Positions 34,973 through 47,090 are shown, counted from the first letter of the stretch. The stretch: 64,000 nt of DNA from Acanthococcus lagerstroemiae (GCA_031841125.1 CM063106.1:68622101-68686100), one strand, 5' to 3'. The notes: generated from the sequence alone by a model not told the origin. Translations and numbers: made by a program.

Positions 34973-35269
34973 TTACAGTCCACAGAAAATCAACAGGAAA
35001 AACTGATTTTCTCGTTCATTCATTGTTCTTGAAAATCTTCGCGCTGAGTTCCGGAACTAGCTGTTTATTTATCTCTTGAATCTTATGCAGAACATAGTGA
35101 ACAGATAGTCTTGATAAAGGGCCGATTAAATCGTACTCTAATCGAACCTTGAAACTGAAACTGTATCGTTTGTTTATCGTTGTCGAAAATGTTCGTGCTA
35201 AATCCTCAAAAAATCATCTGTTCATCGATGAAGATATCGCATGTTCGGAGACTAAAATTGAATTTCAGT

Positions 35270-35520
35270 TAGGGGAGGGGGGGGGGAGAAGAAAAATTCG
35301 CGGACAAATATTTTTTTTAAACTAGAAATTCGCCGACAACTTTTTTTTTCAATTTGAAACTTTGCCGATTTTTTGATCAAAATATTTTTTAATTGAGAAA
35401 AAAATAAACGAACAAACGAACGTTCTTAGAAAATGAAAAATTCAAATGAACAGTTTCAAAATTTGCGAACTGCCAAATTATAGGGCGTTGTTTCATCCCC
35501 TCCCCCATATATTCTGTAAA
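35270..35520 (+). repeat. ~240-bp dispersed repeat, copy 1
   Basis: Matches 35935-36180 in direct orientation: GAAAAATTCGCGGACAAATATTTTTTTT, then AATTCAAATGAACAGTTTCAAAATTT, then a GAACTGCCAAATTAT and a G/C-rich tail with CCCCTCCCCC. Likely a non-autonomous element lacking clear ends. Confidence 0.7.
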
Positions 35521-35934
35521 TGCAAATTGGAACCTTATCCCCTAAGCACTCACATTTGCGCACATATGCGTACCCCAGTTTAGGAGAATAAGCTGGAAGG
35601 ATGTTAGGAATACTTGAGAAGAACACACGACTCCCTTTACACAGTGGTCGTTATTTACTCTCGGTGATATTTTTTCTGAATTTTCTCTGAGTCGTCTCCT
35701 AAATTAGTTCCAATAACATTAAAGAATAAAAAATAAAAATACCCTACAATGTTTTAGGTCAATCGGTTTAGGGGAATCCGTGCCCACAAGTTCCTTTTCG
35801 TTCTTATGGGAAAAACACATGGAGTTTTGACTTTTGTTCCAGACTAAATTATTTCCCTTCTATATCCTCGGCTTTTGACTGACTATCTCTGACAGGAATC
35901 CAGGGTACTCCATTTTCATAAACGAAATTTGACT

Positions 35935-36180
35935 TTCAGTTTGAAAGGTGAAAAAGAAAAATTTGCCGACAAATATTTTTTTTTTAACTAACAATTTGCC
36001 GGCAAAATGTTCAAGAAATTAAAAATTTGTCGGTTTTTGAATCGAAATATTTTTAATTGAAAAAAACAAAAAGAAACAAACATTAATTGAAAAAAATGAA
36101 AATTTCAAATGAACAGTTTCAAAATTTTCTGACTGCCTGATTATTGGGAGGGGGTGTTTCAACCCCCACACCCCATTGTA
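35935..36180 (+). repeat. ~240-bp dispersed repeat, copy 2
   Basis: Second copy of the repeat at 35270-35520, about 80 percent similar by eye (GAAAAATTTGCCGACAAATA, then ATTTCAAATGAACAGTTTCA). The 415 bp between the copies show no feature. Confidence 0.7.
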
Positions 36181-38190
36181 GTTTTGTCCCTGCGCATGTT
36201 GAATGCATAGGAATATTAATTCAAATGAAGGATCGATTTTTTCGCATGGTAGTCGAAATTTTGGGTCGAAAGTTTTTCGTCACTTTTTCGTTCGCACTGA
36301 TTTCCAAATCTGTTTAGATTAAATGCTGGATATAGACAAATATTAGTTTCGATAAGGATCGATTTTTTATTTAAAAAAAAAAAATGTAAATCGAAACTTG
36401 AATTCTTACTGCCCGCACAATTCGATACAGCTAAAATAGTCCAACAATTTATATTTCTTCCAATAACAGGGTGTCGTAACAGTTCTATAAATCCTATAAA
36501 GTACTCTATTTTGAGAGGAGGTACTATACAATACACCTATACAAAATGTACTCTATTTTAACTTTTGGTCCAATGAAAATAAAAAAATCAGCTCGCGAGA
36601 GAGAAAATAAAAGGAGGAGAGGAGATAGTGAAACATGAAACTGTATGTCTGCATTGTGCATTTTTGAAATAAAAATTGTTCTACGTTCATGAGAACTAGG
36701 AAAATTTGCTTGCAACGCTGAGAAAGTTGTATCAAATTTGTATAAAAGGTCCTGTAACAGTCCTATATTTTTGAATTTTAATTTCCTTAGACGCCCTGAA
36801 TAAGACTTGCGTTAATGTGGAAGTGTGAATGTTTTGCATCCCCCATTTAAGACATTTCTAAAATAGTTACGAAAAAATTGTGAAGGAATTTCTCACATAG
36901 AATTCAATAAGGAACAATTTGGGACGAACAAGTTTTTCTACAAGGTTGATAGTTCATGTAGTTTCTCGGGGAAACTGATTTTCCAAGGATGAAGCCTCTG
37001 CGAAGAGACGCTCTTCCGGGATCACTGTAAACTGCTCGTAAGTTAATCAGGAAGCCAGTCAGAAAAAGTTGGTGAAACGAATCTTTTTTTGAAGTTTTCT
37101 CAACCGTTCACGTTTATTCATCTCATTGTCCTGATGGGCGTTAAGTGGAGTACAGCCCATCAGGTTCCTGGTGTCATCGCCGTTATTTTGAGTAGTATAA
37201 ATACCCGGTTAACGAGAGCTTCTTTAATCTCGTTACGAGCATCAGTTCTACCTCGCCGCGCATTTTCACAGCGAATTACCCTAATTGGATTGAGAAGCGC
37301 CACACGTTGACCCGGTATTGTCCACAAGACGTGAACAGTCGACTAAGGGAACGGAAGGGTTGAAGACTCCAACGAGTTCGCAGTAACGTCCCCCTCAACT
37401 TCGAAAAAAGGATCCGAAAATCGACACGAGATCTTAACATACCGTCGTTCAGTTTACAGAAGACGCACATATCACATTCTAAAAAAGAATGAAGAAGAAG
37501 AAAAAATAGCAAAGGTGAAAGTATTAATATATGGGACGGCAGTAAACCCGAAACCAGTTATTTATTTTCATTCTAGATTACGAGCCGAGGCGGGTTAGCT
37601 ATGTTTCCTTTTAAAATTCTCGAGTCACCTCTTTCGCCCGCCTGCTCATTCGTTCGCTCGAGTTTGTAAATACAGAGATAAATCCGGATCCGATGATAAC
37701 GTGAAAACGGATAAGGTCGCCGAGAGTGCAACGTTCTTGAAACTCTTTTTATTCTTACGAATACGATACGTAATGAAGGGGGAAAAACGCAGTCCGTAGT
37801 AAATAAAGCACCGAAATTTGGCCAAAAATGACAAAAATGACTACGAGATGAAACATGATCAGTCCAGAATTTCTCAAAAATCTGTAGACTGATTCGTCTA
37901 CCCCAGCTCCGTAGAGAGACAAAGAGGGCCTGGAGAATTTCCATGGGCCTCCTCTTTCTTTTGTCTGATGGGAAAAAATTATAAGCTAGAGGAGAAGAGG
38001 TTTCTTTCATTGTGCATGTAATGATTGCTGATTTGAGGTGCAGTATGATGTAGCCGTAAGCGTTGAAATTCAGACCTTTAAAAACATCAGCCCCCCCCCC
38101 GGAGAGTCCGGGCCCGGGGCATTTCCCCCTCCCCCCTCTCAAGGGTTGGTTTATCTAAAACCTGTACCAGATCTTTATGGCCCTATTCAA
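36181..38190. other. No recognisable gene; one 189-codon antisense ORF
   Basis: The minus-strand ORF 37573-38142 (189 codons) is the largest here. Its first 25 residues derive from a C-rich tract and the remainder has no motif I know. 37100-37700 is moderately CpG-rich and may be host sequence. Function not assigned. Confidence 0.35.
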
Positions 38191-38199
38191 ACAAAGATA

Positions 38200-38880
38200 G
38201 TACAATTTATTAGATAGTCAGCAGCCGGCCAACCAGGTAAGCTTCAGGAAGAACTACAGCGCTACCGACCACATTTACACCCTCGAGGGAGAGAGTGAGA
38301 GAGGGAAGCTCCCACCAGCTGACGGAAAAAAGAAAGGAGTAAAGGAGAAGATTAAGAGAGAAGTCCGGCGGCAAACAATTCAAGAGTGGGTGACTCGCCT
38401 CCAAGAGACCATCCATGGCCGCTGGACATTGACGCGAGTATACGATCTCAATGCATGACGTTCGCAGCGGCACGGTGAGCTGACCTACCATCTTACGCAA
38501 ATGCTCAACGGGCATGTGCTTCAATGGTTATCTGAACCGTTGGAACAAGGTACCCAGCCAGTGCTCGCATTGTCCAGCAGAGGTTGATGACGCGCAACAT
38601 ACCATCTTTTGCTGCACTAAGTGAAACGGACGCACGAGCAGCGCTCGAGGCGTCTGTCGGCAGCCACATCGCTCCCAAGACAATGGTTGAAGTGATGCTG
38701 GCTACTCCGCAAAACTGGTCAGCGATGATCCAGTTCGCCGGGTCAGTGGTGCGGGCCAAGGAGGACGCCTAACGCGTGAGACAGCGGACAGCATATCCGT
38801 AATCCACGAGCAGGTCTTGAGCGATGACTCACCATTAGTGGGGAAGACTCAGGAGGAGAGAGAGAGAGAGAGAGAACGAA
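38200..38880 (+). pseudogene. R1-type non-LTR retrotransposon C-terminus with CCHC-type finger
   Basis: The plus strand shows QEWVTRLQETIHGRWT, a coding stretch around ELTYHLTQML, and after a shift CFNGYLNRWNKVPSQCSHC (to 38573) with AQHTIFC (to 38612). The Cys, Cys, His and Cys codons at 38562, 38571, 38598 and 38610 give the C-x2-C-x8-H-x3-C finger typical near the end of R1-clade pol. A stop then falls in that frame, and the last segment (NWSAMIQFAGSVVRAKEDA, stop at 38770) is in another frame. A short (GA)n tract at 38857-38875 follows the 3' UTR. The RT domain is absent, so the copy is 5'-truncated. Confidence 0.75.
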
Positions 38881-38889
38881 TTTCAATTC

Positions 38890-39190
38890 GTGTAATTAAG
38901 AATAGTATATTTTCTTGACTTAAGAATGAGAGAATTCTATGTTCCTAGTTGATTCGGAGCTATACTAAAAACGGTGTGTAAAGTTAGTCCTCTTATACAT
39001 AATTCAGTGACGCGTTTGCCGTTAAACTGGCTTTCAAGACATATGTACTCGCAAGATCGTAATCATTCTCATTTTCAAAGTAATGAGGCACTAAACTTTG
39101 ATATCTATTGCTTCAATGGCAAAAGATTTACCAACTCCGGCACTACCTAAAATTATATTGTACATACATAGGTAAATCTTGATTACACTG
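38890..39190. other. AT-rich spacer, nothing recognised
   Basis: No ORF with a motif and no repeat boundary were seen. Confidence 0.4.
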
Positions 39191-39753
39191 TGCAAACGAG
39201 AGAAGAACTTTATTTCATTTCAAATAAAGTTTACAATTATGTTGAAGATAAGAAAAACAAAGTAAAAAATGCGTCATCCTGCGAGTTATCCGGATTGCAC
39301 TGAACTATCCTGTAAGGTGATAAGAAATAAATGACAATGGTTCGATGCCACACAGCGAACAATACCAGTTATGCATCGGCATTGTTCTACTGCTATCTGA
39401 TTACAGTTACATTTCCTGACAGCGTTACTACATCCCATATTCCCACAATCACCGCAGAGAGGAGCGCTGTTGTTTCGTTCTCAGATGAAGACAGCCACAA
39501 TGCCAAGACTTCATCCCTGGAAATCTAAAACAGAATACGAAAATTAGGCATTCATTCTTTCACCATAATTTATGAGACATGTAATTCACATCCCATTATT
39601 CTCGCAGATTAAAGAACACTACATCTTGAATGACCTCCACTGAACTGAATTGTGATTGAATTGAGAAGAACAGAAGAAGAACAAGCACAACCAAAATCAT
39701 CATTGTTAACAAACGTGCAGTTCTGAGAACATCCGAAGTGCATCTGTTTGTTA

Positions 39754-40951
39754 CAGTGTTGCCGTTTCACCAGCATGAATAGTCGCCAAAATGGCGTATC
39801 AAATCGCCAGAAAATCGCTAAGAATGTTTCAACAAAAAAAAAAAAACAAAAAAAAAACGTATTACTAACGGCCATTAGTTTAACACAGCAGAAGGAAAAC
39901 CAGAGATGTATTTTTTCTGCACTAAAATATCAACACTAAAAGTAAAAATAGCAAGGAATACAAAAAAATGAATGAAAAAATGAGTAGGTAACAATCAAGT
40001 AATAAAAGTAGCCTGCAATTCTCAATAACTATAGTTTCATGACTTCTGTTCAGTCTGTACCCCAACTAAAACTGAGATTTAAAACCATCAGTGAAAAAAC
40101 AAAGCGAACAATAGTATAATTTTTCAATAACAAATTCATAAATTTCAAGGTACTAGTTTTGCACCTTCACTTAAAATAAAAAGAAATGCAATAAAACAAA
40201 GCCAGTGTTAGCACCTTCTGCAGCGAGGAATTCGCCGAGTTTTACTCGCTGTATTCACACGGCTTAGCAGTAATAGAAAATAGAAAGTATAAATGATGGT
40301 GTTTGTACCTGATACTTTGAAGTTCAAAACAAGAGTATAGGAACGAATTTAAAATAACGTTGTATCAAAATTAAATCACACCATGTTCTTCGCATTTTGA
40401 AACTTTTGGGGTGACATTTGATCATCTGGAGAATCCATGTACCCTATTCAGCTCCAGTCTACTTTATATTTCTTAACTAGAAACTGGGAACACTTACAAA
40501 GAGCCTAGTCTACTTTCTATTTCTTAACTAGAAACTGGGAACACTGACAAAGAGCCTAGCCGAATGAACCAACTTGATTCACAAGTGTTTTGAAAAAAGA
40601 ACCTAAAACAAATACGTTTTACATCCTTTTCTCCATACATAAGAATGACCTCATCAACATTGTTATCTTTAAACTGTAGAAAACAGACTTTAACTCAACT
40701 GAAATTATGGTCCGTTTCCTTTCCGCAATCAACAAATCATTGATAACACTGGTCATTAATTCATTATCTGGAAATTACAATAACATTCATAATTCAACAT
40801 TTAGTGCTAATTCTTGATATAGTCGCCCATTTGCAACTTTCTTGATAAATCACTAGAAAAGTCGTTTGGCGATTTTTAAAATGATTTATGTCGCAATGTT
40901 GTACTTCAGTTCGCTAGATCTGGTGACAAAATTGCTAGAATGGCAACACTG
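39754..40951. mobile_element. hAT-type non-autonomous element, 1198 bp
   Basis: The ends CAGTGTTGCC and GGCAACACTG are exact inverse matches. GTTTGTTA flanks both sides (39746-39753 and 40952-40959), an exact 8-bp duplication; copy 1 of the host repeat has a single GTTTGTTA at the equivalent site (5729-5736). TGGCG and CGCCA-type text lies subterminally on both sides. There is no coding ORF of note. It contains a 51-bp tandem duplication at 40456-40557. Confidence 0.9.
40456..40557. repeat. 51-bp tandem duplication inside the hAT-type element
   Basis: Two direct copies beginning AGTCTACTTTATATTTCTTA and AGTCTACTTTCTATTTCTTA, differing at two positions. Confidence 0.9.
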
Positions 40952-40978
40952 GTTTGTTATAACTTCTTAACTCTGCAT

Positions 40979-41461
40979 CAAAGTCATATAGATACACCAA
41001 GTCGTTCGACTCTCCATTTAACCAATGTTAAACTTCGTATGTTACAATAATTTATCCCGATAGCAGCGCTGGCAGCGTTCGACTGCCGTGAAATCAATGT
41101 AAACGTTGGGAGCCCTAACAAGGTTTTGCGTTTATCTCAATAACGGTCGAGTTTTATGAAAAAGTGATAAGAACAAAATTTATTCTACCTGTTATTTTCT
41201 ATCAGGTAAGATCAGTTTCAAAATTTTACCCATAAAAATTTCGAATTTACTCGCATTCGATGGGAAATTCCAAGGTGAACAAATTTAGCTCTTTCCAATT
41301 TTTCATCAAAATTGATAGTTTTTGAGCTAATCCGCAAAAACGTAAAAATGTCCATATAAGTGCAATGCAAACAAAGGAGTTCAGCGATAGCAGCGCGCTG
41401 GCACGACGGCAGAACGCGGAAACGCGCTAGTCGTCTAACTTGGTGTATCTATATGACTTTG
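40979..41461. mobile_element. MITE, 483 bp, 24-bp perfect inverted ends, 8-bp duplication
   Basis: CAAAGTCATATAGATACACC plus AAGT at the left is mirrored exactly by ACTTGGTGTATCTATATGACTTTG at the right. CTCTGCAT flanks both sides (40971-40978 and 41462-41469). Subterminal direct repeats contain GATAGCAGCGC and TGGCA. An 8-bp duplication fits hAT or P-type elements; the CA start is not the usual hAT CAG or TAG, so the superfamily is open. Confidence 0.9.
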
Positions 41462-42462
41462 CTCTGCATTTAAAGTAGAATAATCGGAAGATGATCTCCG
41501 CAACTCACACATACAACTTTTATATAGTGTAGTCTGTACAATGTACCTTGGTCCCGGATGAATATGCAATTGACTAGAAATAGAAAAAAACTATTGAGTA
41601 TTGAGAAACAGAATAATCATCATATAATCAGTCATCAGCTAATTTGTTATCACTGGCAACAGATTACAGAGTTTACGCTATTATATTGGTCTAGCGGAAG
41701 CTTCACTGCTCGAAACCTAAAACAGAATACCAAAATTATTACCATTAATATTTTTATAATTTACATAGCATTATTCCTTGGAAAATTTACTGATAAGTAT
41801 CTTCACTCGGGTACGCAACATCGCTACTGCATTAAGAATATACTCGTAATAAGAATAAGAATTAATTTTCTACTGGACACATTCTGCGTGACTCAGTTCA
41901 AAAGTTCAAAGGAATTGTGCATTTATCAAACTAAAGACTAATATTATACATGAGTAAACAGTCTACTCACCTCAAATCCATTGAAGGTTTTCTTTCAGTT
42001 TTCAAAATCATTTTTCAGTGTCACGGTAGGTACATACGCAGTACTTATAGTCAACATAACAACGCATATGTAAATAACTGAAGAATAGAATATAGAATAA
42101 AATCGAAATCGAAAGAATTGTTGCTTATTAGTTATATTTTTAATTAGGTATCATCTCCTTGGCTCCGTATATTCTGAAAATGACGCTCGCACCTCGCACA
42201 GAGATCAAGATCAATGAACATTACTGAGTACTGAAGAAGGGGAAAAAACGAAGAGAAAAAAAAAGTGAGGAGGGCTCATTACCGACCATAATAAAATCAA
42301 AATTATTGCTTATAATTATTTTTATTATTTCCAACTAATTCTTTTCTCGAAAATAAACCGCCATTGAACTGAACTGTGATTCAGATCATCACACACACAT
42401 CTGAAATAACACTACTGAACTAAACTGGGACTGAATTGAGAAGAGAAGAAGACAATTGCAAT

Positions 42463-44509
42463 AGGCTCGGCTACTCGTAGCCAACCTAAAAAATGTACAT
42501 TTGAGAGGAGAGGTCTCAATGTCTTGAAGGATCTGTGGGTTTTCCAGTAATCTTACGAGAAGTATTTAGTCCGGACTACAGCAAGGGCATTCAAAATGAA
42601 AGAAACGGCAGTCTGTAGAAAAAGCGCGTGTACTGATTGATTAATAGCAAAAACAGATCTGACTGCGAGTGCTAAAACTTATAAACTATGACTGTGTCCC
42701 AAGTGGTGTCCTGTCTGGCCGATCGTGGGAGGAAAAGGAGAGTGAATCAAGAAGAGGAAGAATGAGGTTTTGAAAGGATCACATACAGAAAGTACAGGTA
42801 TGCAGATGTCCAAAGATGTTTGTTAGATGCTCGCATCGTGCTACGTAGAAAGTAGCCAAGCAGGACGGTTTATACGATAATGTACATTTGAGAGGAGAGG
42901 GTCGTTGCAAATCTAAAACATACTAAGGACTTTAAAGCAGCCTTCAAGTCTTGATCCCTACAAATATTCAGCTTCTTAGACGAAACCTAAGTACGAAGGG
43001 AAACTTTTCACCTGTTTCGTCATAGGCTGTTAATACATTACCCTTTTGGATGCTCAGGTCACTTTGGTAGGCCTCACTTATCCCCTCCGCCTCAGTCGAA
43101 TTCCAACTTTAATCAATGAGAGCTTCTGTCGTTTCTACTGAGCTTCGGCTCTACCAGCGGCAAGCTCTCCGCTGTCACTTCCTCCGGTGCAGTGAACGTT
43201 AATTCGTTTATTTTTATCCGATCTCGAATAAAGATGTGCAATCGAGAAAGTTCGAAATACCTCGTATACTCTCTCGTCGATGTATGTGTGTATGTACCAG
43301 TAAACGGCGTGGCGTATAAATTTATATTTACACTCGACTCGCGCATACGCATACGTAATGAGACAACTGTCGGTTACACTTTGCACTAGGAAGAAGAAGA
43401 AATAAACACCGAGGCAGAGTCGGTGCATATAATAACAATTACATTACCCACGTGAATGTATGAGTTTGGAGGAAGAAAGAAAAAAAAAGTTGATAGCGGG
43501 ATATGGTTCCCTGGTGGTGGAGAGGCGCAGACGTTGTTGTCCTGTACTCGCCAACCAAAAGGCCAAGAAACTCTGAGATGCGATGATGATAAATTCATCG
43601 AAACGCCGAGTTGTAAAGTGTTGTATAAACCTCAAAGCCATATTATCCGCTCTTAATACGCGATTATGGTTGAGGCAGATCGTAGTGCATAATACAACAT
43701 CAAGAACGAGCAATTTTTCTTTTTACGAGGAGCTTTATGCGAACTTTGCCAGCTGGACGGAGTGCTGTACGTAAATTACGTGCCGGCAATTTAAATGCGT
43801 CCTCGCCCGTTTGAACCACGACTCGGTACTCCGCGAATTGGGACGAGGAAATTTATCGGGAAAATTGACAATCGTCGGCAAATTATTGGGGCACACGAAT
43901 ACGCGATTAAGAATAAAATCGAAAGCCTGCACGACCTATTTAGCATTCGTTCGGTTTTAGGGCTGGTGGGTTGCGGCGACGAAAAGGGGAAAAAATTGTC
44001 GAAATTTTCGTGTCAGGCGGAGAGTGGAATCGAACTGAATCGGGTTGTGTCAGTGAGGTGAACGACCTTCGGGGACGTGGATAGCTCGATTTTTGACTCG
44101 ATTCGAGTACGAGTGTGTCAGCCCGGTACGTACACGTAGAACACATTTGTGCTGCCGGGAGGTTGCGGCGAGCTGTGGTGAGCGGCGCTCTAATGTACGA
44201 AAAGTAGTCTACGCGGGTGTTGAGAAGGGGCAAAATGGTGTCACCAGAGCTTCGCGTACTATATCGGAATGGCAGAAGGAGTGGTTTCGTGTTTCGGCGA
44301 CAATTTGAAACGAAAAATTTTCGGCCAGCTAGTAATTTAGATTGTTGACAGACAGGATGAACGAGGGTATTCGCGTGTGTATTCGTTTTTTTGGTTGGTA
44401 TGGGGTTAAGGAAGCTCCAATTTACGTGGATTCGGGTAAAACAGCTGTCGTGCTCTCGACTGACCTCAATTAGCGATTATTCGGGTGCTTCTTATTTCGA
44501 AAACTTTCG
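42463..44509. other. Probably host single-copy sequence, partly CpG-rich; no gene recognised
   Basis: 43100-44350 is CpG-rich and non-repetitive, with numerous overlapping short ORFs on both strands and no coherent protein. A 22-bp phrase, AATGTACATTTGAGAGGAGAGG, occurs at about 42492 and again at about 42882. Conserved non-coding or intronic host DNA is my best guess. Confidence 0.4.
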
Positions 44510-45420
44510 AATTTTGAACAGAACGTGCAGTGAAGTACCCTAAAAAATACTGAACTAAAAGAGTCGTAAAGAGATTCGGAATGGTCTTAGAAGGATCTCA
44601 GTAAATTTGATAAAACTCTCGAAGCGTTTCAAAGAGTTTCAGTTAGGCCTGGAATCGTCTTAAATAAATTCGGAAGAGTCTTAAAACTGTTTTCACGAGT
44701 CTTAAAGATGTTTTAAAGAGTTTTATAGGGTGCCTCAGCGGTCAGTTTTGTCGAAAATGCACTGGGAGGATAAACATTTGCATTATGATGAAGTGTTCAA
44801 TAGGCAAAGACATAATGAAACCCATACTCCTTCCACTATTGAATGCATATCGAATTTTGAACAGAATATCTCCTGAAGTACCCTAAATAACCGTGAATAG
44901 TCTTAACTAGGTGTAGGAGAGTCGTAAAGAGGTCTCGCATAGTCCTAAAAGACTCTAAATTAATTTGATTGAACTCTCGAAGCGTTTTAGAGTCTCTGTT
45001 AGGCTTGGAATCGTCCTAAATGAATTCGGGAAGAGTCTTGAAACTGTTTTAGCGAGTCTTTAAGATGTCTTGAAGAGTATTATAGGATGTCACAGTGATC
45101 AGTTTTGTCGAGAACGCCCTTACGGTCCTGAAGACGGAAAGGTAAACGCTTGCATTATAACTAAATGTTCACTAGGCAAAGACATAATGAAACCTATTTT
45201 TTACTGCGAATTCCTCCCACTACTGGATGCTTATCGAATTACGAACAGAACGTCCCCTGAATCCTAAATAATCTTGAATAACTTTAAATAGATAGAAGAG
45301 TCGTAAAAATGTCTGGGATAGTTTTAGAAGAGTCTCAATAATTTTGATTGAACTCTCGAATCGTTTCAGAGTCTCATGTCTCGAACAATCTTAAATGAGT
45401 TCGTAAGAGTCAACTGTTTT

Positions 45421-45831
45421 TTAAATTCAAAAATTCAAAAAACCTTTATTTAGGGGAATGAATATATTACATAGCTTTATAAATATAATGAATTAGCGGC
45501 CCCAAAGTTGGGTTCGCTCCCCCTGGCCTATGCCGGGCAAAGGTCTCCTGTAGACGCTCCCATTCTTTCCTATTCCTCGCTAATATCGTCTTTCCGCCTT
45601 AGTGTTTGTTTACCTCTTCTTTGGCCATCCAGCGGTTGCCAGAAGGTAGCTCTATAGGTCCGTCGTTCGTCTTTGAGACGGGAGATGTGTCCTGCCCAAC
45701 CCCATTTTATTCTTTTGATCTGCCAAACTGAATTGTTACTGAATCTTCATTTTCTTTTGATAACCGAGATGCTTACCCTATCCCTTCTTGTTATCTCCAG
45801 CACTGAATCTCTCCATTGGGTTTTGAGTTAT
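45421..45831 (-). mobile_element. 5'-truncated non-LTR retrotransposon (3' tail), 12-bp target duplication
   Basis: GTCAACTGTTTT occurs at 45409-45420 and again at 45832-45843. On the minus strand the insert encodes RIKWGWAGHISRLKD and DGQRRGKQTLRRKDD, the conserved W-A-G-H block and R-R-G segment near the C-terminus of many non-LTR pol proteins, with a stop after DDISEE. Its 3' end, at the left, is a TTTTTGAATTTTTGAATTT-like simple tail, as RTE-type elements have. Clean truncation plus duplication shows target-primed insertion. Confidence 0.85.
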
Positions 45832-45981
45832 GTCAACTGTTTTAGTAAGTCTTAAAAATGATTTAAAATCTTATAAGGTACCACAGCAGTCAGTTTTGTC
45901 GAAAACGCACGCGTGGTCCTGAAAACGAAAGATGAAAAATTGCATTATGACTAAGTAGCGGTTCGCTAAACACTAAAGATA

Positions 45982-46273
45982 GGCCTGTCTGCGTCGCCTC
46001 ACGGACCAAGATGAGGCGGCGAGGGGTGAGTGAAGAGGAAGCGTGTCCGGCTGTGGAGGACCTGAATTCCTGGCGAGTGCTCGGGGAGCGCGGACCTCGG
46101 TCAGTTGCAGGACGTGCGCACCGGAAGTGGCACGGCGAAATGGAGGCTCGGGCCCTGCCCCAAAGAGTCCCTCCGGCCACTGATGCGATACTCGAAAGGG
46201 TAGTTTGCGGAGCCGGGTGCGGTGTCATGGGGCCCCTTTTGCATGCGTGCATCGCCATACGTCCCACCACACC
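45982..46273 (+). mobile_element. Retroposon, 292 bp, GC-rich, 14-bp target duplication (copy 2 of the GGGGTGCGGTGT family)
   Basis: AAACACTAAAGATA flanks both sides (45968-45981 and 46274-46287) exactly. The interior is strikingly GC-rich compared with the host repeat. The 3' part (GGGTGCGGTGT, GCATGCGTGCATCGCCATAC) matches the inserts at 24709-24878 and about 46513-46600. The plus-strand ORF 46011-46295 runs through it but has no recognisable motif. It could be a 5'-truncated LINE or a SINE; no A or B box was found. Confidence 0.8.
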
Positions 46274-46512
46274 AAACACTAAAGATATGATGTAACTGAT
46301 TTTATTTTCTGCGGATTCCTCCCACTACCAAATGCATATGGAATTTTAAACAGAATATCTCCTGAAGTATCCCAAATGACCTTGAATAGTCTTGAATATG
46401 TCTAGGAGAGTCGTAAAAAGCTCTCAAATAGTTTTAGAAGAGTCTACATAAATTTAATTGAACTCTCGAAGCGTTTTAGGGTCTCAGTTAGGCCTGGAGT
46501 CGTCCGAGTCAA

Positions 46513-46602
46513 AAAAGGCCCAATCGGGGTAGTTCCAAGGTAGGGGGTGCGGTGTCCCGAGGCCGATTTGGCGTGCGTGCACCATCATACGCCCCACCAT
46601 AA
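46513..46602 (+). mobile_element. Third copy of the GGGGTGCGGTGT-core retroposon, short
   Basis: GGCCCAATCGGGG, then GGGGGTGCGGTGTCCCGAGG, then TTTGGCGTGCGTGCACC and CATACGCCCCACCATAATC align with the two other copies. It interrupts a unit of the surrounding array, which resumes at GTTTTGTTGAAAATGC. No target duplication was found; some array sequence seems to have been deleted. Confidence 0.65.
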
Positions 46603-47090
46603 TCAGGGTGTTTTGTTGAAAATGCTTTTGTAGTCCTGAAAACGGAAGGTAAACACTTGCATTATGACGAAGTGTTCAATAGACAAAGACATAATGAAAC
46701 CGATTTTTTTTTCCTGCAAATTCCTTCCATTACCGAATGCATATCGAATTTTGAACAGAACGTTTTCTGAAGTATCCTAAATGACCTTGAATAGTCTTGA
46801 ATATGCCTAGAAGAGTCGTAAGGCGGTCTCAAATAGTCGTAGAAAAATGCAAATAAATTTGATTGAACTCTCGAAGCGTTTTAGAGTCTTGGTTAGGTCT
46901 GGAATCGTCCTAAATGAATTCGGAATAGTCTTGAAACTCTTTTAGCGAGTCTTAAAAATGTTTCGAAGAGTTTTGAGTGCCACAGTGGTCAGTTTGTCGA
47001 AAATGCAAGCATGGTCCTGAAAACGAAAGATGAAAAACTTACAGTATGACTAGATGGTGTTCACTATAGTTCTTACGTCCCTTACGTGAT

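Larger units (their letters stand above)
39191..42460. repeat. Dispersed repeat, copy 2 (related copy at 5640-6660), split by two insertions
   Basis: Blocks matching copy 1 appear at about 39220-39250, 39600-39753, 40952-40978 and 41510-42460. The segment around AAAACAGAATAC-AAAATTA is present twice in this copy (near 39529 and 41721) and once in copy 1 (near 5953), so the family has internal repetition. Two elements are inserted at 39754-40951 and 40979-41461. Confidence 0.8.
44510..47090 (+). repeat. Array of diverged ~340-420 bp repeats, interrupted by retroposons
   Basis: The phrase CGAATTTTGAACAGAAC (or close variants) starts near 44510, 44853, 45235, 46332 and 46747. Each unit continues with AGTCGTAAA-type phrases, TTGAACTCTCGAAGCGTTTTAG, AGTTTTGTCGAAAATGC, a GGTCCTGAAAACG phrase and GACATAATGAAACC. 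The large gap between the third and fourth starts is explained by insertions at 45421-45831 and 45982-46273. Confidence 0.85.

Noticed and set aside
37573..38142. 189-codon minus-strand ORF as a host gene
   Set aside because: The start lies in a G/C homopolymer-rich tract, no domain is visible, and overlapping ORFs on the same strand compete; kept only as a note.
46011..46295. 94-codon GC-rich ORF as a gene
   Set aside because: It lies almost entirely inside a 292-bp retroposon bounded by an exact 14-bp target duplication.
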